A DNA stretch of 54,181 bases from the NCBI GenBank assembly GCA_964372215.1, contig CAYJQC010000028.1:1-54181 (forward strand). Reading direction: 5' to 3'. Shown here one piece after another: positions 17,694-26,893 of the stretch. This stretch comes from DAIMFL01 sp964372215 (lineage in GTDB: Bacteria; Pseudomonadota; Alphaproteobacteria; Dongiales; Dongiaceae). How positions within the stretch are numbered: the stretch's first letter is position 1; each line of letters starts with the position of its first letter. The translations under genes were made by a program, and so were the position numbers. The notes beneath the pieces were generated by a model that saw only the letters and a list, made by a program, of their open reading frames with translations, was not told the DNA's origin and did not search any database.

Positions 17694-18560
17694 TCAGCGC
17701 CCGAAATGCAGCAGCGCGTTGCCGAGCGCGACCAGGGTCGCCGCGGCGATGCGGCGGATCCCGAACGGCTCGTGCAGGAACACGGTGCCGATCGCAGCGG
17801 CCAGGATCACGCTGGTTTCGCGCAGCATCGAGACATGCGCCATCGGCGCGTGGCTCATCGCCCAGATGACGATGCCGTAGCCCAGCCCGGCGACCATGCC
17901 GCCGGCCACGCCGCGCGCCAGATGCGGGCGATAGGCGGCGACGACCCGGCCGCGGCGCAGCCACAGCCCGGCGATCGCCATCAGCGGCGCCTCGACGGCG
18001 AGCAGCCAGAGGATGTAGCTCATCGGCTCCGGCGTGCGGCGCACGCCCATGCCGTCCATCAAGGTGTAGAAGGCGATGGTGAGCGAGGTGGCGAAGGCGA
18101 AGGCGATCGCCTTGCCCTCGCCGTCGCGCCGGCCGGAGTTGCGCCCGAAGCGCAGCGGCCAGGCCAGGCTGACGATGCCGAGCGAGGCGATGGCGATGCC
18201 GGCGATCTGGGCCGGGCCCTGGACCTCGCCGGCCAGCATCCAGGCGCCGACCGCGACGATCACCGGCGAGCTGCCGCGGGCGATTGGATAGGTCTGCGAC
18301 AGGTCGCCGTGGCGATAGGCGCCGAGCAGCGCGACGTAGTAGGCGAAGTGGATCGCCGTCGAGGCGGCGAGGAACGGCCAGGACGCCGGATCGGGCAGCG
18401 GGAAAAACGGGATCGCGACGATCGCCGGCAAGCCGGAGAAGAAGATCACCAGCACCTGCATCGCGGTCTTGTCGCTGCCGGACTTGACCAGCGCGTTCCA
18501 CGACGCGTGCATGACCGCGGCCGCCAGGACCAGGATTGTGACCGAGGGATCGAGCGGCAT
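17694..18560 (-). CDS. EamA/DMT family transporter
   Basis: 288 residues with about ten hydrophobic segments in two halves of similar pattern, typical of drug/metabolite transporters. The N-terminal half has ILVLAAAVMHASWNALVKSG and the family motif region QTYPIARGSSPVIVAVGAW. The second half has GYGIVIWAMSHAPMAHVS and ETSVILAAAIGTVFLHEPFG. The substrate is unknown. The gene lies immediately downstream (minus strand) of a long poly-G tract that would be poly-C in its untranslated leader. Confidence 0.87.
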   Translation of the reverse strand: MPLDPSVTILVLAAAVMHASWNALVKSGSDKTAMQVLVIFFSGLPAIVAIPFFPLPDPASWPFLAASTAIHFAYYVALLGAYRHGDLSQTYPIARGSSPVIVAVGAWMLAGEVQGPAQIAGIAIASLGIVSLAWPLRFGRNSGRRDGEGKAIAFAFATSLTIAFYTLMDGMGVRRTPEPMSYILWLLAVEAPLMAIAGLWLRRGRVVAAYRPHLARGVAGGMVAGLGYGIVIWAMSHAPMAHVSMLRETSVILAAAIGTVFLHEPFGIRRIAAATLVALGNALLHFGR

Positions 18561-18596
18561 GGTGTGCGGAGTCCAGGTGAGGGGTGGTCCGGGTGC

Positions 18597-18660
<64 letters not shown>

Positions 18661-18701
18661 ACTGGCGATGTGGGCGGAGCTGGCGGTTCCCCGGCGGCCG
18701 G

Positions 18702-19634
18702 TCAGCCCGCGAAGCGGAAGGCCGGATCGTCGAGTGTGTCGTCGAGCCCGGCGAGGCGGCGGGATACCAGGTTGCGGGCGGCGCGGGCGATCGCCATGAC
18801 CGTGCGCGAGCGTCGCCACGGCGCGGCATCATAGTCGATCAGGTGCTGGTCGGCGTTGTACAGCGCGATCTCGTAGTCGTGCTCGGACAGCCAGTCCATC
18901 ACCTGCTGCGGCGTCAGGCCGTAATCGCCGAGCGCCTCGTCGAGCGCCAGCAGCACGACTGCCGGATTGGATTCGCGCAGCATCTCGGTCATGCCCTTCA
19001 GCACCGCCAGCTCCTGGCCGGCGACGTCGATGCGCACCAGGGCGTAGTGGCGGCCGCCGAGCGCCTCGTCGAGCCGGGTGCAGTCGACGCCGATGACGCC
19101 GGTCGCCAGCTCGATCGGCAGCGGCGGCCGGCGCCGGCCGGACTTGGTGGTGCCGTCGGCGAAACGCGCCTGGCGAGTCTCGGCGCCGGCCATGCGCGCG
19201 TGGACGCCGACCTGGACCATCCGGTTGAGCGCCAGGTTTTCGTTCAGCCGGCGGCGCATCAGCGAACTCGGCTCGAAGGCGTCGACCCGGCCCTCGGGCC
19301 CGACCAGCGCGGCGAGCTGCAGGGTGACAAGTCCGACATTGGCGCCGATATCGACGGCGGCGTCGTTGAGCCTGAGATAGCGGCGCAGGAAGGTCGCGGT
19401 GTGGTGGTCGGGAAAGTACCCGTCGCGCATCAGCGTATCGGTCGCGGCGCAATCGGTGAAGCAGCGCACCTGGACGCCGTCGAGCCTGGGAAAGTGCAGA
19501 TCGACGGTCTTGCCGAACCGGCTGTGCCAGAACTGCCACGCCGCGCGCCGGCCAAGATTGGCGCCGAGCCCGCCGGCACGCGCAGGGGTCGCCCGCTCCG
19601 CCGCGGAGTCGCTGGTTGAGTGCAGCTTCGGCAT
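18702..19634 (-). CDS. FkbM family methyltransferase
   Basis: 310 residues with a SAM-binding core in mid-protein: DAAVDIGANVGLVTLQLAAL is motif I, GRVDAFEPSSLMRRRLNENL is motif II, and the FkbM-type segment VRIDVAGQELAVLKGM follows (Asp-Val-x-Gly-x-E). FkbM enzymes methylate O-atoms of sugars or small molecules. The start MPKLHST at 19634 has AGGAC upstream; a GTG at 19688 would add 18 residues without recognisable sequence. It lies between ftsY and a poly-G tract and is not in an evident glycan cluster, so its acceptor is unknown. Confidence 0.82.
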   Translation of the reverse strand: MPKLHSTSDSAAERATPARAGGLGANLGRRAAWQFWHSRFGKTVDLHFPRLDGVQVRCFTDCAATDTLMRDGYFPDHHTATFLRRYLRLNDAAVDIGANVGLVTLQLAALVGPEGRVDAFEPSSLMRRRLNENLALNRMVQVGVHARMAGAETRQARFADGTTKSGRRRPPLPIELATGVIGVDCTRLDEALGGRHYALVRIDVAGQELAVLKGMTEMLRESNPAVVLLALDEALGDYGLTPQQVMDWLSEHDYEIALYNADQHLIDYDAAPWRRSRTVMAIARAARNLVSRRLAGLDDTLDDPAFRFAG

Positions 19635-19746
19635 GACGTCCTGTCCGCCTACGCTCCTCGATATAGCCGTCGCACCATCATAGAACACAACACTTAGCAG
19701 CAGCGGAGTCGCTGCGGAAGAGGGAACTGAATCCGGGCCCGCCGCC

Positions 19747-20706
19747 TCAGGCGGCGGGCAGGCCCATCAGCGAGCGCCCAAAGGCGGCGGCCGAGAACGG
19801 CCGCAGGTCGTCGGCGCCCTCGCCGACGCCGATGGCATGGATCGGCAGCTTGAACTTCTCGGCCAGCGCCACCACCACGCCGCCGCGCGCGGTACCGTCG
19901 AGCTTGGTGACCACCAGGCCCGATATGTCGGTCATCTGGCGGAACACCTCGACCTGGGCATGGGCGTTCTGGCCGATCCCGGCGTCGAGTACCAGCAGGC
20001 AGGCATGGGGCGCCGCGGGCTCCAGCTTCTTCAGCACCCGGATGATCTTCTGCAGCTCGGCCATCAGGTCGGCCTTGTTGTGGAGTCGCCCGGCGGTGTC
20101 GATCAGCAGCACGTCGGCGCCCAGTTCGCGTGCGGCTTCCAGGGCGTCGTAGGCGAGCCCGGCCGGATCGGCGCCGGCGTCCCGGGCGATCACCGTGGCG
20201 CCGGTGCGGCTGCCCCAGATCTCGAGCTGCTCGACCGCCGCGGCCCGGAAGGTGTCGCCGGCGGCCAGCACCACCTTGCGGCCCTCGTCGCGGTACTGCT
20301 TGGCAAGCTTGCCGATGGTGGTGGTCTTGCCGCTGCCGTTGACCCCGACCACCAGCACCACGGTCGGCCGGCGCGCCGGGTCGAGCACCAGGGGCTTGGC
20401 CACCGGCTCCAGGATGCGCGCGATGTCGTCCGCCAGCGCGCCGCGGATCTCGTCGGGCGCCACCTCCTTGCCGAAGCGGGTCTTGGCCAGGTTGGCGGCC
20501 AGCCTGGCCGCGGTGGCGGGGCCGAGATCGGCCGATATCAGCAGTTCCTCGAGCTCGGCCAGCGCGGCGTCGTCGAGCTTGCGCTTGGTGAAGATGCTGC
20601 CGATGCCGTCGGCGATCCGGCTCGACGAGCGGGTCAGCCCGTCGCGCAGGCGGCCGAGCCAACCGCGCTTCGGCGCGGCCTCGTTCGGTTCCGTCGTGTC
20701 GCTCAT
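19747..20706 (-). CDS. ftsY: Signal recognition particle receptor FtsY
   Basis: 319 residues. It is the membrane-associated GTPase that docks SRP-ribosome complexes. The NG domain is complete: GVNGSGKTTTIGKLAKQY (P-loop), AGDTFRAAAVEQLEIW, IDTAGRLHNKADLM, TKLDGTARGG and the closing GEGADDLRPF. The acidic A domain is short (about 25 residues with EPNEAAPKR), as in many alphaproteobacteria. The start overlaps the mtaB stop by 4 bases (ATGA), so both are in one operon. Its partner ffh lies about 5 kb away on the other strand. Confidence 0.96.
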   Translation of the reverse strand: MSDTTEPNEAAPKRGWLGRLRDGLTRSSSRIADGIGSIFTKRKLDDAALAELEELLISADLGPATAARLAANLAKTRFGKEVAPDEIRGALADDIARILEPVAKPLVLDPARRPTVVLVVGVNGSGKTTTIGKLAKQYRDEGRKVVLAAGDTFRAAAVEQLEIWGSRTGATVIARDAGADPAGLAYDALEAARELGADVLLIDTAGRLHNKADLMAELQKIIRVLKKLEPAAPHACLLVLDAGIGQNAHAQVEVFRQMTDISGLVVTKLDGTARGGVVVALAEKFKLPIHAIGVGEGADDLRPFSAAAFGRSLMGLPAA

Positions 20707-22085
20707 GCGGCGCGAATGGCCGATGCGGGCTGCGCGATCAGCCCACCGCCATCGGCGCCGGTGACGGTCGCGGCGACGATGTCGCCGGGCGCGGCGGCGC
20801 CGTGCAGCCTGACCGGCGCGAACTGCGCGCTGTGGCCGCAGGCCATGCCGCCCTCGGCGGTCTCGACCAGCACAGCGACGCTGCCGCCCTGCTGCGCGGC
20901 ATAGAAGCGCCGCTTGGCGTCCTCGCCGCTCGCGCGCAGGCGGGCGGCGCGCGAGCGGCGGGTGGCGACTTCGAGCTGCGGCATGCGCGCCGCCGGGGTG
21001 CCTTCCCGTGCCGAGAACGGAAACACATGCAGGAAGGTGAGGCCGCAGTCTTCGACCAGCGCCAGGCTGTTCTCGAACATCGCCTCGCTCTCGGTCGGGA
21101 AGCCGGCGATCAAATCGGCGCCGAACGCCATGTCGGGCCGCAGGCTGCGCACCCGTTCGACAAACGAGATCGCATCCGCGCGGGAGTGGCGGCGCTTCAT
21201 ACGCTTCAGGATCATGTCGTCGCCGGCCTGCAGGCTGAGATGCAGATGCGGCATCAGCCGCGCCTCCTCGGCGATCGCCGCGAACAGCGCCTCGTCGACC
21301 TCGACCGGATCGAGCGAGGTGAGCCGCAGGCGCGGCAGCTCCGGCACCCGGGCCAGGAGCTCGCGCACGAGGTCGCCGAGGCGAGGGCCCTCCGGCAGGT
21401 CGGCGCCGTAGGAGGTGATGTCGACCCCGGTCAGCACCACCTCGCGCGTGCCGGCCTCGACCAGCGCGCGCACCTGTTCCACGGTGCGGTCGATCGGCAC
21501 GCTCCGGCTGGGACCCCTGCCATAGGGGATGATGCAGAACGTGCAGCGATGGTCGCAGCCCTGCTGGACCTGGACGAAGGCGCGGGCGCGGCCATCGAAG
21601 CCGGCGATCAGGTGGGGCGCCAGATGCCCGGCGGTCTCGCGCACCGCCATGATGTCGTCGACCAGCACTCGGGGCATGAGCGGGGCGGGCGCTGCCGCCG
21701 CCGGCTGCTCCGCCAGCCGCCGGAAGGTCCCGGCATCCAGCTTCTCGCGGTTGCCGAGCACCAGGTCGACTTCGGGCATGCCGGCATAGCGGTCGGGGGT
21801 GATCTGCGCGGCGCATCCGGTGACCACGATGCGGGCCGCCGGGTTCTCGCGCCGCGCCTTGCGGATCGCCTGGCGGGCCTGGCGCTCGGCCTCGGCGGTC
21901 ACCGCGCAGGTGTTGAAAACCACGACGTCGGCAAGCCCCGCCGCCCGGGCATGCGCGCGCATCACCTCGGACTCGTAGGCGTTGAGACGGCAGCCGAAGG
22001 TGACGACGCGGGTCTCCGCCGCCGGGCCGACGCCGTCATCCGCACCGGTTTCCGCCGCGATCTCAAGGGCATCAAGGGCCGACAT
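20703..22085 (-). CDS. mtaB: tRNA t6A37 methylthiotransferase MtaB
   Basis: 460-residue radical-SAM enzyme that converts t6A37 to ms2t6A37 in tRNA. The N-terminal UPF0004 domain supplies three Cys: TFGCRLNAYESEVM, VFNTCAVTAEAERQ and VVTGCAAQ. The radical SAM cluster motif is QQGCDHRCTFCIIPYGRG. The GRGPSRSVP and GVDITSYGADL segments are typical of MtaB, and a TRAM-like end follows (VLVETAEGGMACGHSAQFAPV). ATG at 22085 is used; the frame stays open for 12 codons upstream to a TTG, and neither start has a strong ribosome binding site. It is coupled to ftsY. Confidence 0.93.
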   Translation of the reverse strand: MSALDALEIAAETGADDGVGPAAETRVVTFGCRLNAYESEVMRAHARAAGLADVVVFNTCAVTAEAERQARQAIRKARRENPAARIVVTGCAAQITPDRYAGMPEVDLVLGNREKLDAGTFRRLAEQPAAAAPAPLMPRVLVDDIMAVRETAGHLAPHLIAGFDGRARAFVQVQQGCDHRCTFCIIPYGRGPSRSVPIDRTVEQVRALVEAGTREVVLTGVDITSYGADLPEGPRLGDLVRELLARVPELPRLRLTSLDPVEVDEALFAAIAEEARLMPHLHLSLQAGDDMILKRMKRRHSRADAISFVERVRSLRPDMAFGADLIAGFPTESEAMFENSLALVEDCGLTFLHVFPFSAREGTPAARMPQLEVATRRSRAARLRASGEDAKRRFYAAQQGGSVAVLVETAEGGMACGHSAQFAPVRLHGAAAPGDIVAATVTGADGGGLIAQPASAIRAA

Positions 22086-22141
22086 GGGCCGGTATATGGC
22101 CCGGAAAGGGGCAGGAGTCAAAACTGGACGCCGGGTAGGGC

Positions 22142-22498
22142 TCAGGTCTCCCGATCGTCGCGGCCGGCTGGCCGTGGGAGATGACGCGCCAATTCCATGG
22201 CGTCGTGGAGGACTCGCAGGATTTCGATGCGATTGCCGATCGCACGGTACATGAGAAAGTGACGGGCACGTCGGCCGTGCCGTGCAACATGCAAGGTGCG
22301 CAGGCCGGACAGGATCTCGTTGCGCGCCTTGCTGCCAAGTACATCTGGGCCCGATTGCAGCTCGCCAATGGCGGAAAGGATCAGCGTCCGGTAGTGCCGC
22401 GCCTGGGCAATGCCGTACCTCCGCGCTTTCCAGCGAAAGATATCGACGATATCTCGCTCCGCCTCAGCGCCGAGTTGCGGCCGCCAATCCCGGGGCAC
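22142..22498 (-). CDS. ParE/RelE family toxin
   Basis: 118 residues with the compact ParE/RelE pattern: AEAERDIVDIFRWKARRYG near the N-terminus, a central basic strand (RTLHVARHGRRARHFLMYRAI) and the closing strand RIEILRVLHDAMEL. It starts with GTG right after TAGGAGG at the antitoxin stop, so translation is coupled. ParE toxins poison gyrase and RelE toxins cut mRNA; the subtype is not certain, but pairing with a ParD-type antitoxin favours ParE. The pair sits between mtaB and an oxidoreductase gene. Confidence 0.82.
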   Translation of the reverse strand: MPRDWRPQLGAEAERDIVDIFRWKARRYGIAQARHYRTLILSAIGELQSGPDVLGSKARNEILSGLRTLHVARHGRRARHFLMYRAIGNRIEILRVLHDAMELARHLPRPAGRDDRET

Positions 22499-22504
22499 CG
22501 CCTC

Positions 22505-22795
22505 CTACCGTTCCGGTTCCTCGGCAAGCGCGGAATCTGTCGCTTCCTCGATGTGGCGGGCCAAGTCGTCGAAAGAATCGAAGGAACGGGCGTCGCCACG
22601 CTCGATGGCCGCAGCGCCGGCACGGGCCGCCGCACGCAAGGCCTTCAACTTGATGGCATCTTCCGCGTCACGCTGCTCGACGAGGCGCAGCCCCTCGCGC
22701 AGTACCTCGCTCGCGTTCTGATAGCGGCCGGACCGAACCAGACGATCGACGATTTTCTGATGATGCTGAGTGAGCACGACGTTTCGAGTCGGCAC
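22505..22795 (-). CDS. ParD-type antitoxin
   Basis: 96 residues from a GTG start. The N-terminal ribbon-helix-helix segment (RNVVLTQHHQKIVDRLVRSG, RYQNASEVLREGLRLVEQRD) is the standard ParD family opening. The acidic C-terminal half (IERGDARSFDSFDDLARHI) would wrap the toxin. The GTG at 22795 gives the family-typical length; the frame is open upstream to 22861, where it would begin inside a palindrome that looks like the operator. It is followed after six bases by the toxin. Confidence 0.82.
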   Translation of the reverse strand: MPTRNVVLTQHHQKIVDRLVRSGRYQNASEVLREGLRLVEQRDAEDAIKLKALRAAARAGAAAIERGDARSFDSFDDLARHIEEATDSALAEEPER

Positions 22796-22843
22796 CGGCG
22801 CTAATCCCTCGGTCGGTTGGCGGATCGGCTGGAGCATACCCCA

Positions 22844-22862
22844 ATTGGCATAATATGCCAAT
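22844..22862 (-). promoter_or_regulatory. Palindromic operator/promoter of the toxin-antitoxin pair
   Basis: ATTGGCAT at 22844-22851 and ATGCCAAT at 22855-22862 form a perfect inverted repeat with a 3-base centre. On the minus strand the centre reads TATTAT, a good -10 element. An antitoxin dimer bound here would block transcription, as in other parDE operons. It lies 49 bases upstream of the antitoxin GTG. Confidence 0.55.
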
Positions 22863-22882
22863 CGTGCTCCCGGTGCGGTCGC

Positions 22883-23896
22883 TCAGAACCCCGTCAGCAC
22901 CAGCTTGCCCTTGGCCTTGCCGCTTTCGACGACGGCGTGGGCGCGGCGCAGATTGGCGGCGTTGATGGTGCCGATCTCCTCGCCCAGCGTGGTCTTGATG
23001 ACGCCGTCGTCGACCAGGGCGGCGACGTCGCCGAGCAGGCGGTGCTGGGCGATCATGTCGGGGGTGCCGAACACCGCCCGGGTGAACATGAACTCCCAGT
23101 GGATCGACGCGCTCTTGCGCTTGAGCTGGGAGATGTCGAGCGCGGCGGGGTCGTCGATCAGGGCGAACTTGCCCTGGGGCGCCAGCGCCGCGACGATCGC
23201 CGGGTAGTGCTTGTCGGTCTGGGTCAGGCCGGCGATCAGCTCGACCTGGGGCTGGCCGATCGCCTTCAGCTCCTCGTCGAGCGGCCGGGAATGGTCGATC
23301 ACGTGATGGGCGCCGAGCGCCAGGCACCAGTCGCGGGTCTCGGCCCGCGAGGCGGTGGCGATGACGGTGAGGCCGGTCAGACGCCGGGCGAGCTGGATCA
23401 GGATCGAGCCGACCCCGCCGGCGCCGCCGATCACCAGCAGTCGGCGGCTGTCCGACGATTTGCCGGACGCGACCCCCAGGCGGTCGAACAGCAGCTCCCA
23501 GGCGGTGATCGAGGTGAGCGGCAGGGCGGCGGCCTGGGTGAACGACAGGCTGGCGGGCTTGGGGCCGGCGATCCGCTCGTCGACCAGGTGCAGCTCGGCA
23601 TTGGTGCCGGGCCGCTCGATCGAGCCGGCGTAGAACACCGCGTCGCCGGGGCGGAACAGCGTGACCTCGGCGCCGACCTGCTCGACCACCCCGGCGGCGT
23701 CCCAGCCCAGCACCTTGACCTCGCCGGCCGGCGGCTGGGTGCGCTTGCGCACCTTGGTGTCGACCGGATTGACCGAGATCGCGGCGATCCGGACCAGCAG
23801 GTCGCGCGGGCCGGGCACCGGCGCCGGCAGCTCGACGTCGATCAGGGATTGCGCGTCGGTGACGGGCAGCGACGTGCGATAGCCAACGGCCTTCAT
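22883..23896 (-). CDS. Zinc-type alcohol dehydrogenase-like / quinone oxidoreductase family protein
   Basis: 337 residues of the medium-chain dehydrogenase/reductase family. The GroES-like N-terminal domain (PRDLLVRIAAISVNPVDTKV, GWDAAGVVEQVG) is followed by a Rossmann domain with VIGGAGGVGSILIQLARRL. The Cys and Asp/Glu ligands of catalytic zinc are lacking (SVNPVDTKV replaces the Cys-containing motif), so it is probably a zinc-independent NADPH quinone or enone reductase. The substrate is unknown. Single gene on the minus strand. Confidence 0.87.
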   Translation of the reverse strand: MKAVGYRTSLPVTDAQSLIDVELPAPVPGPRDLLVRIAAISVNPVDTKVRKRTQPPAGEVKVLGWDAAGVVEQVGAEVTLFRPGDAVFYAGSIERPGTNAELHLVDERIAGPKPASLSFTQAAALPLTSITAWELLFDRLGVASGKSSDSRRLLVIGGAGGVGSILIQLARRLTGLTVIATASRAETRDWCLALGAHHVIDHSRPLDEELKAIGQPQVELIAGLTQTDKHYPAIVAALAPQGKFALIDDPAALDISQLKRKSASIHWEFMFTRAVFGTPDMIAQHRLLGDVAALVDDGVIKTTLGEEIGTINAANLRRAHAVVESGKAKGKLVLTGF

Positions 23897-24123
23897 GCGG
23901 GGTCTCCTTGGCTGGAATCTCGGCGCGCGGCCGAAACGATGGTCTGGCGCATCAGTCTGCCGATCCGGCGCCGGGACGCAATCCCGGGCGTGCCGATTGG
24001 ACCGAATGGGCGCGCGTTACCAAGATTTCATGGCGCCAAGGGCGCGCAAGGTCTTTTCTTTCTGCCAGTTGTGACTAGGCTGTCCGTCCATACCGAATAC
24101 TGACCGCACCATGGGGGGCCGCC

Positions 24124-24981
24124 ATGCGGGTCGGACTTCTGCTCTGCGTCTGCTGCTTCTTCTTCGTCGCCGGCTGTGCGCAGATCCCAACCGCCCAATT
24201 CGACGCCTATGCCCGCGCCTTCGACGAGGCGCGGCCCGCGGCCGAGGCGGTGCTCGCCGACTACAGCGCGGCCCAGGAGGAACTGGCGCGGCTGGAACAG
24301 GCGAACGCGCCGGCGCCGGCCGCCGCCAACCTGCCCTATGCCGCGACCTACCAGCCGCCGGCCAACGATGCCCAGGTGCTCGACGACGTCGCCGTGCGCT
24401 TCCTCGCCCTGCAGGCCATCGGCGACTACAACGCCGCGCTCGGCCAGCTGGTCGAGGGCGGCAGCGTCGACGCCGCCAGCCGCAGCATCGACGGGTTCGT
24501 CGGCGCGGTCGGCCAGATCGCGGCGCTCGGCGGGGTGGCGCTGCCGGCCATCGGCCCGGCGGTCGCCGCCCTGCAGACCGTCGCCGCCGCGGTCGAGAAG
24601 GCGCGCCTCGCCGGCGAGTTCGCGGACGCCGTGCGCGACGGCGCGCCCCTGATCACCCAGATGATCGACGTGCTTAAGGCCGACACGGCGGACCATTACG
24701 GCCTGCGCTTCGCGCTGGCGACCCGCGAGCTGGTGCTGCTCGAGGCTTCTGACGACGGCGGCGAGCTGACGGCCCGGGCGATCGCCGACAACAAGGCCGG
24801 GATGGAGAAGCTGAAGGCCGTGCTCGACGCCTACAACGCCCTGCTCGACACCACCCGCGCGGCGCTGCTCGAGCTGTCGCGCGAGACCGCCCGGCCGGCC
24901 GACCTCGACGCCATGCTGAGCCGGATGATCCCGGTAGTGATCCAGCTCAAGCGCGACCTCGAGGCCTACCGCAAATCCTGA
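24124..24981 (+). CDS. Hypothetical lipoprotein
   Basis: 285 residues. Lipoprotein signal: MRVGLLLCVCCFFFVAGC with lipobox VAGC, so Cys18 would be acylated and the protein anchored on the periplasmic side. The mature part is almost entirely helical and Ala-rich, with a hydrophobic centre (GQIAALGGVALPAIGPAVAALQ) between charged helices. Not recognised as a named family. It forms an operon with the 114-codon gene 17 bases downstream. Confidence 0.72.
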   Translation: MRVGLLLCVCCFFFVAGCAQIPTAQFDAYARAFDEARPAAEAVLADYSAAQEELARLEQANAPAPAAANLPYAATYQPPANDAQVLDDVAVRFLALQAIGDYNAALGQLVEGGSVDAASRSIDGFVGAVGQIAALGGVALPAIGPAVAALQTVAAAVEKARLAGEFADAVRDGAPLITQMIDVLKADTADHYGLRFALATRELVLLEASDDGGELTARAIADNKAGMEKLKAVLDAYNALLDTTRAALLELSRETARPADLDAMLSRMIPVVIQLKRDLEAYRKS

Positions 24982-24998
24982 GGGGAAGGGGGACGCCC

Positions 24999-25343
24999 AT
25001 GGCACCCGCGAAATCGACATCGTCCGAGGCCGCCGGCCAGGACATCGTCAACCAGTATCTCGAGGGCATCGCCGCGGTGAAGGCGGTGCTGTCGAACCCC
25101 GAGGCGTCCAAGGACGAGAAGAAGGCGGCGCGCCAGTCGCTCAACGACCTCACGATCATGCTCGGGCGGTTCCACACCGGCAATGTCGAGGGCCGCTCGG
25201 CGCTGCTGCTCGGCTTGATTCACGAGCTGCGCGAGGTCACCGACAGGATACAGCCGAACAGCCCGATCGCCGGGGTGCTCGACAAGATCACCAAGGTCGC
25301 CGGTACCGCCACCGAACTGCTGGCCAAGGAGCGGGCGGGCTGA
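24999..25343 (+). CDS. Hypothetical protein
   Basis: 114 residues, predicted all-helical and cytosolic, with no signal peptide. GQDIVNQYLEGIAAVKAVLSN and EASKDEKKAARQSLNDLTIM read as two amphipathic helices; a Gly- and hydrophobic-rich tail follows (GVLDKITKVAGTATELLAK). Family not recognised. The start has GGGGAAGGGGG upstream. Translational proximity to the lipoprotein gene suggests a shared but unknown role. Confidence 0.65.
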   Translation: MAPAKSTSSEAAGQDIVNQYLEGIAAVKAVLSNPEASKDEKKAARQSLNDLTIMLGRFHTGNVEGRSALLLGLIHELREVTDRIQPNSPIAGVLDKITKVAGTATELLAKERAG

Positions 25344-25373
25344 TGTTCCGGGGGTGCCGGACGCTCCCGATTC

Positions 25374-25402
25374 TTGACTCCACCCCCGCCCCCGCCTATT
25401 TT
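25374..25402 (+). promoter_or_regulatory. Candidate sigma-70 promoter for ffh
   Basis: TTGACT at 25374-25379 and TATTTT at 25397-25402 are separated by exactly 17 bases, in a C-rich spacer. The -10 ends 122 bases before the ffh ATG, leaving a GC-rich leader that contains paired C/G runs (GGCCCCGAGGGGCC). It is a good match to the housekeeping consensus, but this is from sequence only. Confidence 0.5.
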
Positions 25403-25524
25403 CCGCCTCGCCTTAGCACAAGGTGACTGAAACCGGCCCCGAGGGGCCCCGCCCGTCCGCGAGTGTCGCGCACGGGCGATCTCGTGCTTTGGCCGGAAGC
25501 TATTGACGGAGCGGGCAAAAGCCC

Positions 25525-26874
25525 ATGTTCGAGAGCCTGAGCCAACGCCTCGGCGACGTCTTCGATCGCCTGACCCGGCGCGGCGCCCTCAGCGAGGCCG
25601 ACGTCGACGCGGCCCTGCGCGAGGTGCGGATCGCGCTGCTCGAGGCCGACGTCGCCCTCGGCGTGGTCAAGGACTTCGTCGCCGCGGTGCGCGACAAGGC
25701 GGTCGGCGAGGCGGTGGTGAAGTCGGTCACCCCCGGCCAGATGGTCATCAAGATCGTCCACGACCACCTGGTCGAGACCCTGGGCACGGCGGCCGAGGGC
25801 ATCAACCTCCGCGCCACGGCGCCGGTGCCGATCCTGATGGTCGGGCTGCAGGGCTCGGGCAAGACCACCACGACGGCCAAGATCGCCCGGCGCCTCAGCG
25901 TGCGCGAGAAGAAGAAGGTGCTGATGGCCTCGCTCGACACGCGCCGGCCTGCGGCGCAGGAGCAACTCGCCATTCTGGGGCTTCAGGCCGAAATCGCCAC
26001 CCTGCCGATCGTCCCCGGCGAGCCGCCGGTCGCCATCGCCCGGCGCGCGATCCTGGCCGGAAGGCTCGAAGGCTACGACGTGGTCATGCTGGATACCGCC
26101 GGGCGGCTGCACATCGACGACGAGCTGATGGCCGAAGTCGAGGCGGTGCGCGACGCGACCGGCCCGGCCGAGACGCTGCTGGTCGCCGATGCGATGACCG
26201 GCCAGGACGCGGTCAACGTCGCCAAGAGCTTCAACGAGCGGGTCGGCATCACCGGCATCGTGCTGACCCGGGTCGACGGCGACGCGCGCGGCGGCGCCGC
26301 CCTGTCGATGCGCGCGGTGACGGGAAAGCCGATCAAGCTCATCGGCGTCGGCGAGAAGCTCGACGCGCTCGAGGACTTCCACCCCGACCGCATCGCCGGC
26401 CGCATCCTCGGCATGGGCGACGTGGTCAGCCTGGTGGAGAAGGCCGCCGAGACCATCGAGCAGGAAGAGGCCGAGCAGCTCGCCCGCAAGATGCAGAAGG
26501 GCGAATTCGATCTCGACGACCTCGCCAAGCAGCTCGAGCAGCTCGGCAAGATGGGCGGCCTCGGCGACATCCTCGGCATGCTGCCGGGCATCGGCAAGAT
26601 GCAGAAGCAGCTCGCCGCGTCGCGCGTGGACGACAAGATGATCAAGCGCCAGCGCGCGATCCTGTCCTCGATGACCAGGGCCGAGCGCAAGAAGCCGGAG
26701 CTGCTCAAGGCCTCGCGCAAGCAGCGCGTCGCCGCCGGCTCCGGCACCAGCGTCCAGGAAGTGAACAAGCTGCTGAAGAGCCATCAGGAGATGGCGCGGA
26801 TGATGAAGCAGATGTCGAAGCTCGGGAAGAAGGGCCTGATGCGCCACGGCATCCAGGGCCTGATGCAGCGCTGA
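25525..26874 (+). CDS. ffh: Signal recognition particle protein Ffh (SRP54)
   Basis: 449 residues. GTPase that binds 4.5S RNA and signal peptides of nascent membrane proteins. N domain: MFESLSQRLGDVFDRLTRRG. G domain: GLQGSGKTTTTAKIARRL, MASLDTRRPAAQEQL, LDTAGRLHIDDELM, LTRVDGDARGGAAL. The M domain is Met-rich (GILGMGDVVSLVEKAAETIE, ILGMLPGIGKMQKQ, MTRAERKKPELL) and ends in MARMMKQMSKLGKKGLMRHG. Length is family-typical. It begins the ffh-rpsP-rimM-trmD-rplS group, although a VOC gene is inserted directly after it. Confidence 0.97.
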   Translation: MFESLSQRLGDVFDRLTRRGALSEADVDAALREVRIALLEADVALGVVKDFVAAVRDKAVGEAVVKSVTPGQMVIKIVHDHLVETLGTAAEGINLRATAPVPILMVGLQGSGKTTTTAKIARRLSVREKKKVLMASLDTRRPAAQEQLAILGLQAEIATLPIVPGEPPVAIARRAILAGRLEGYDVVMLDTAGRLHIDDELMAEVEAVRDATGPAETLLVADAMTGQDAVNVAKSFNERVGITGIVLTRVDGDARGGAALSMRAVTGKPIKLIGVGEKLDALEDFHPDRIAGRILGMGDVVSLVEKAAETIEQEEAEQLARKMQKGEFDLDDLAKQLEQLGKMGGLGDILGMLPGIGKMQKQLAASRVDDKMIKRQRAILSSMTRAERKKPELLKASRKQRVAAGSGTSVQEVNKLLKSHQEMARMMKQMSKLGKKGLMRHGIQGLMQR

Positions 26875-26893
26875 CGGGAACCGCGGGGCAGCC

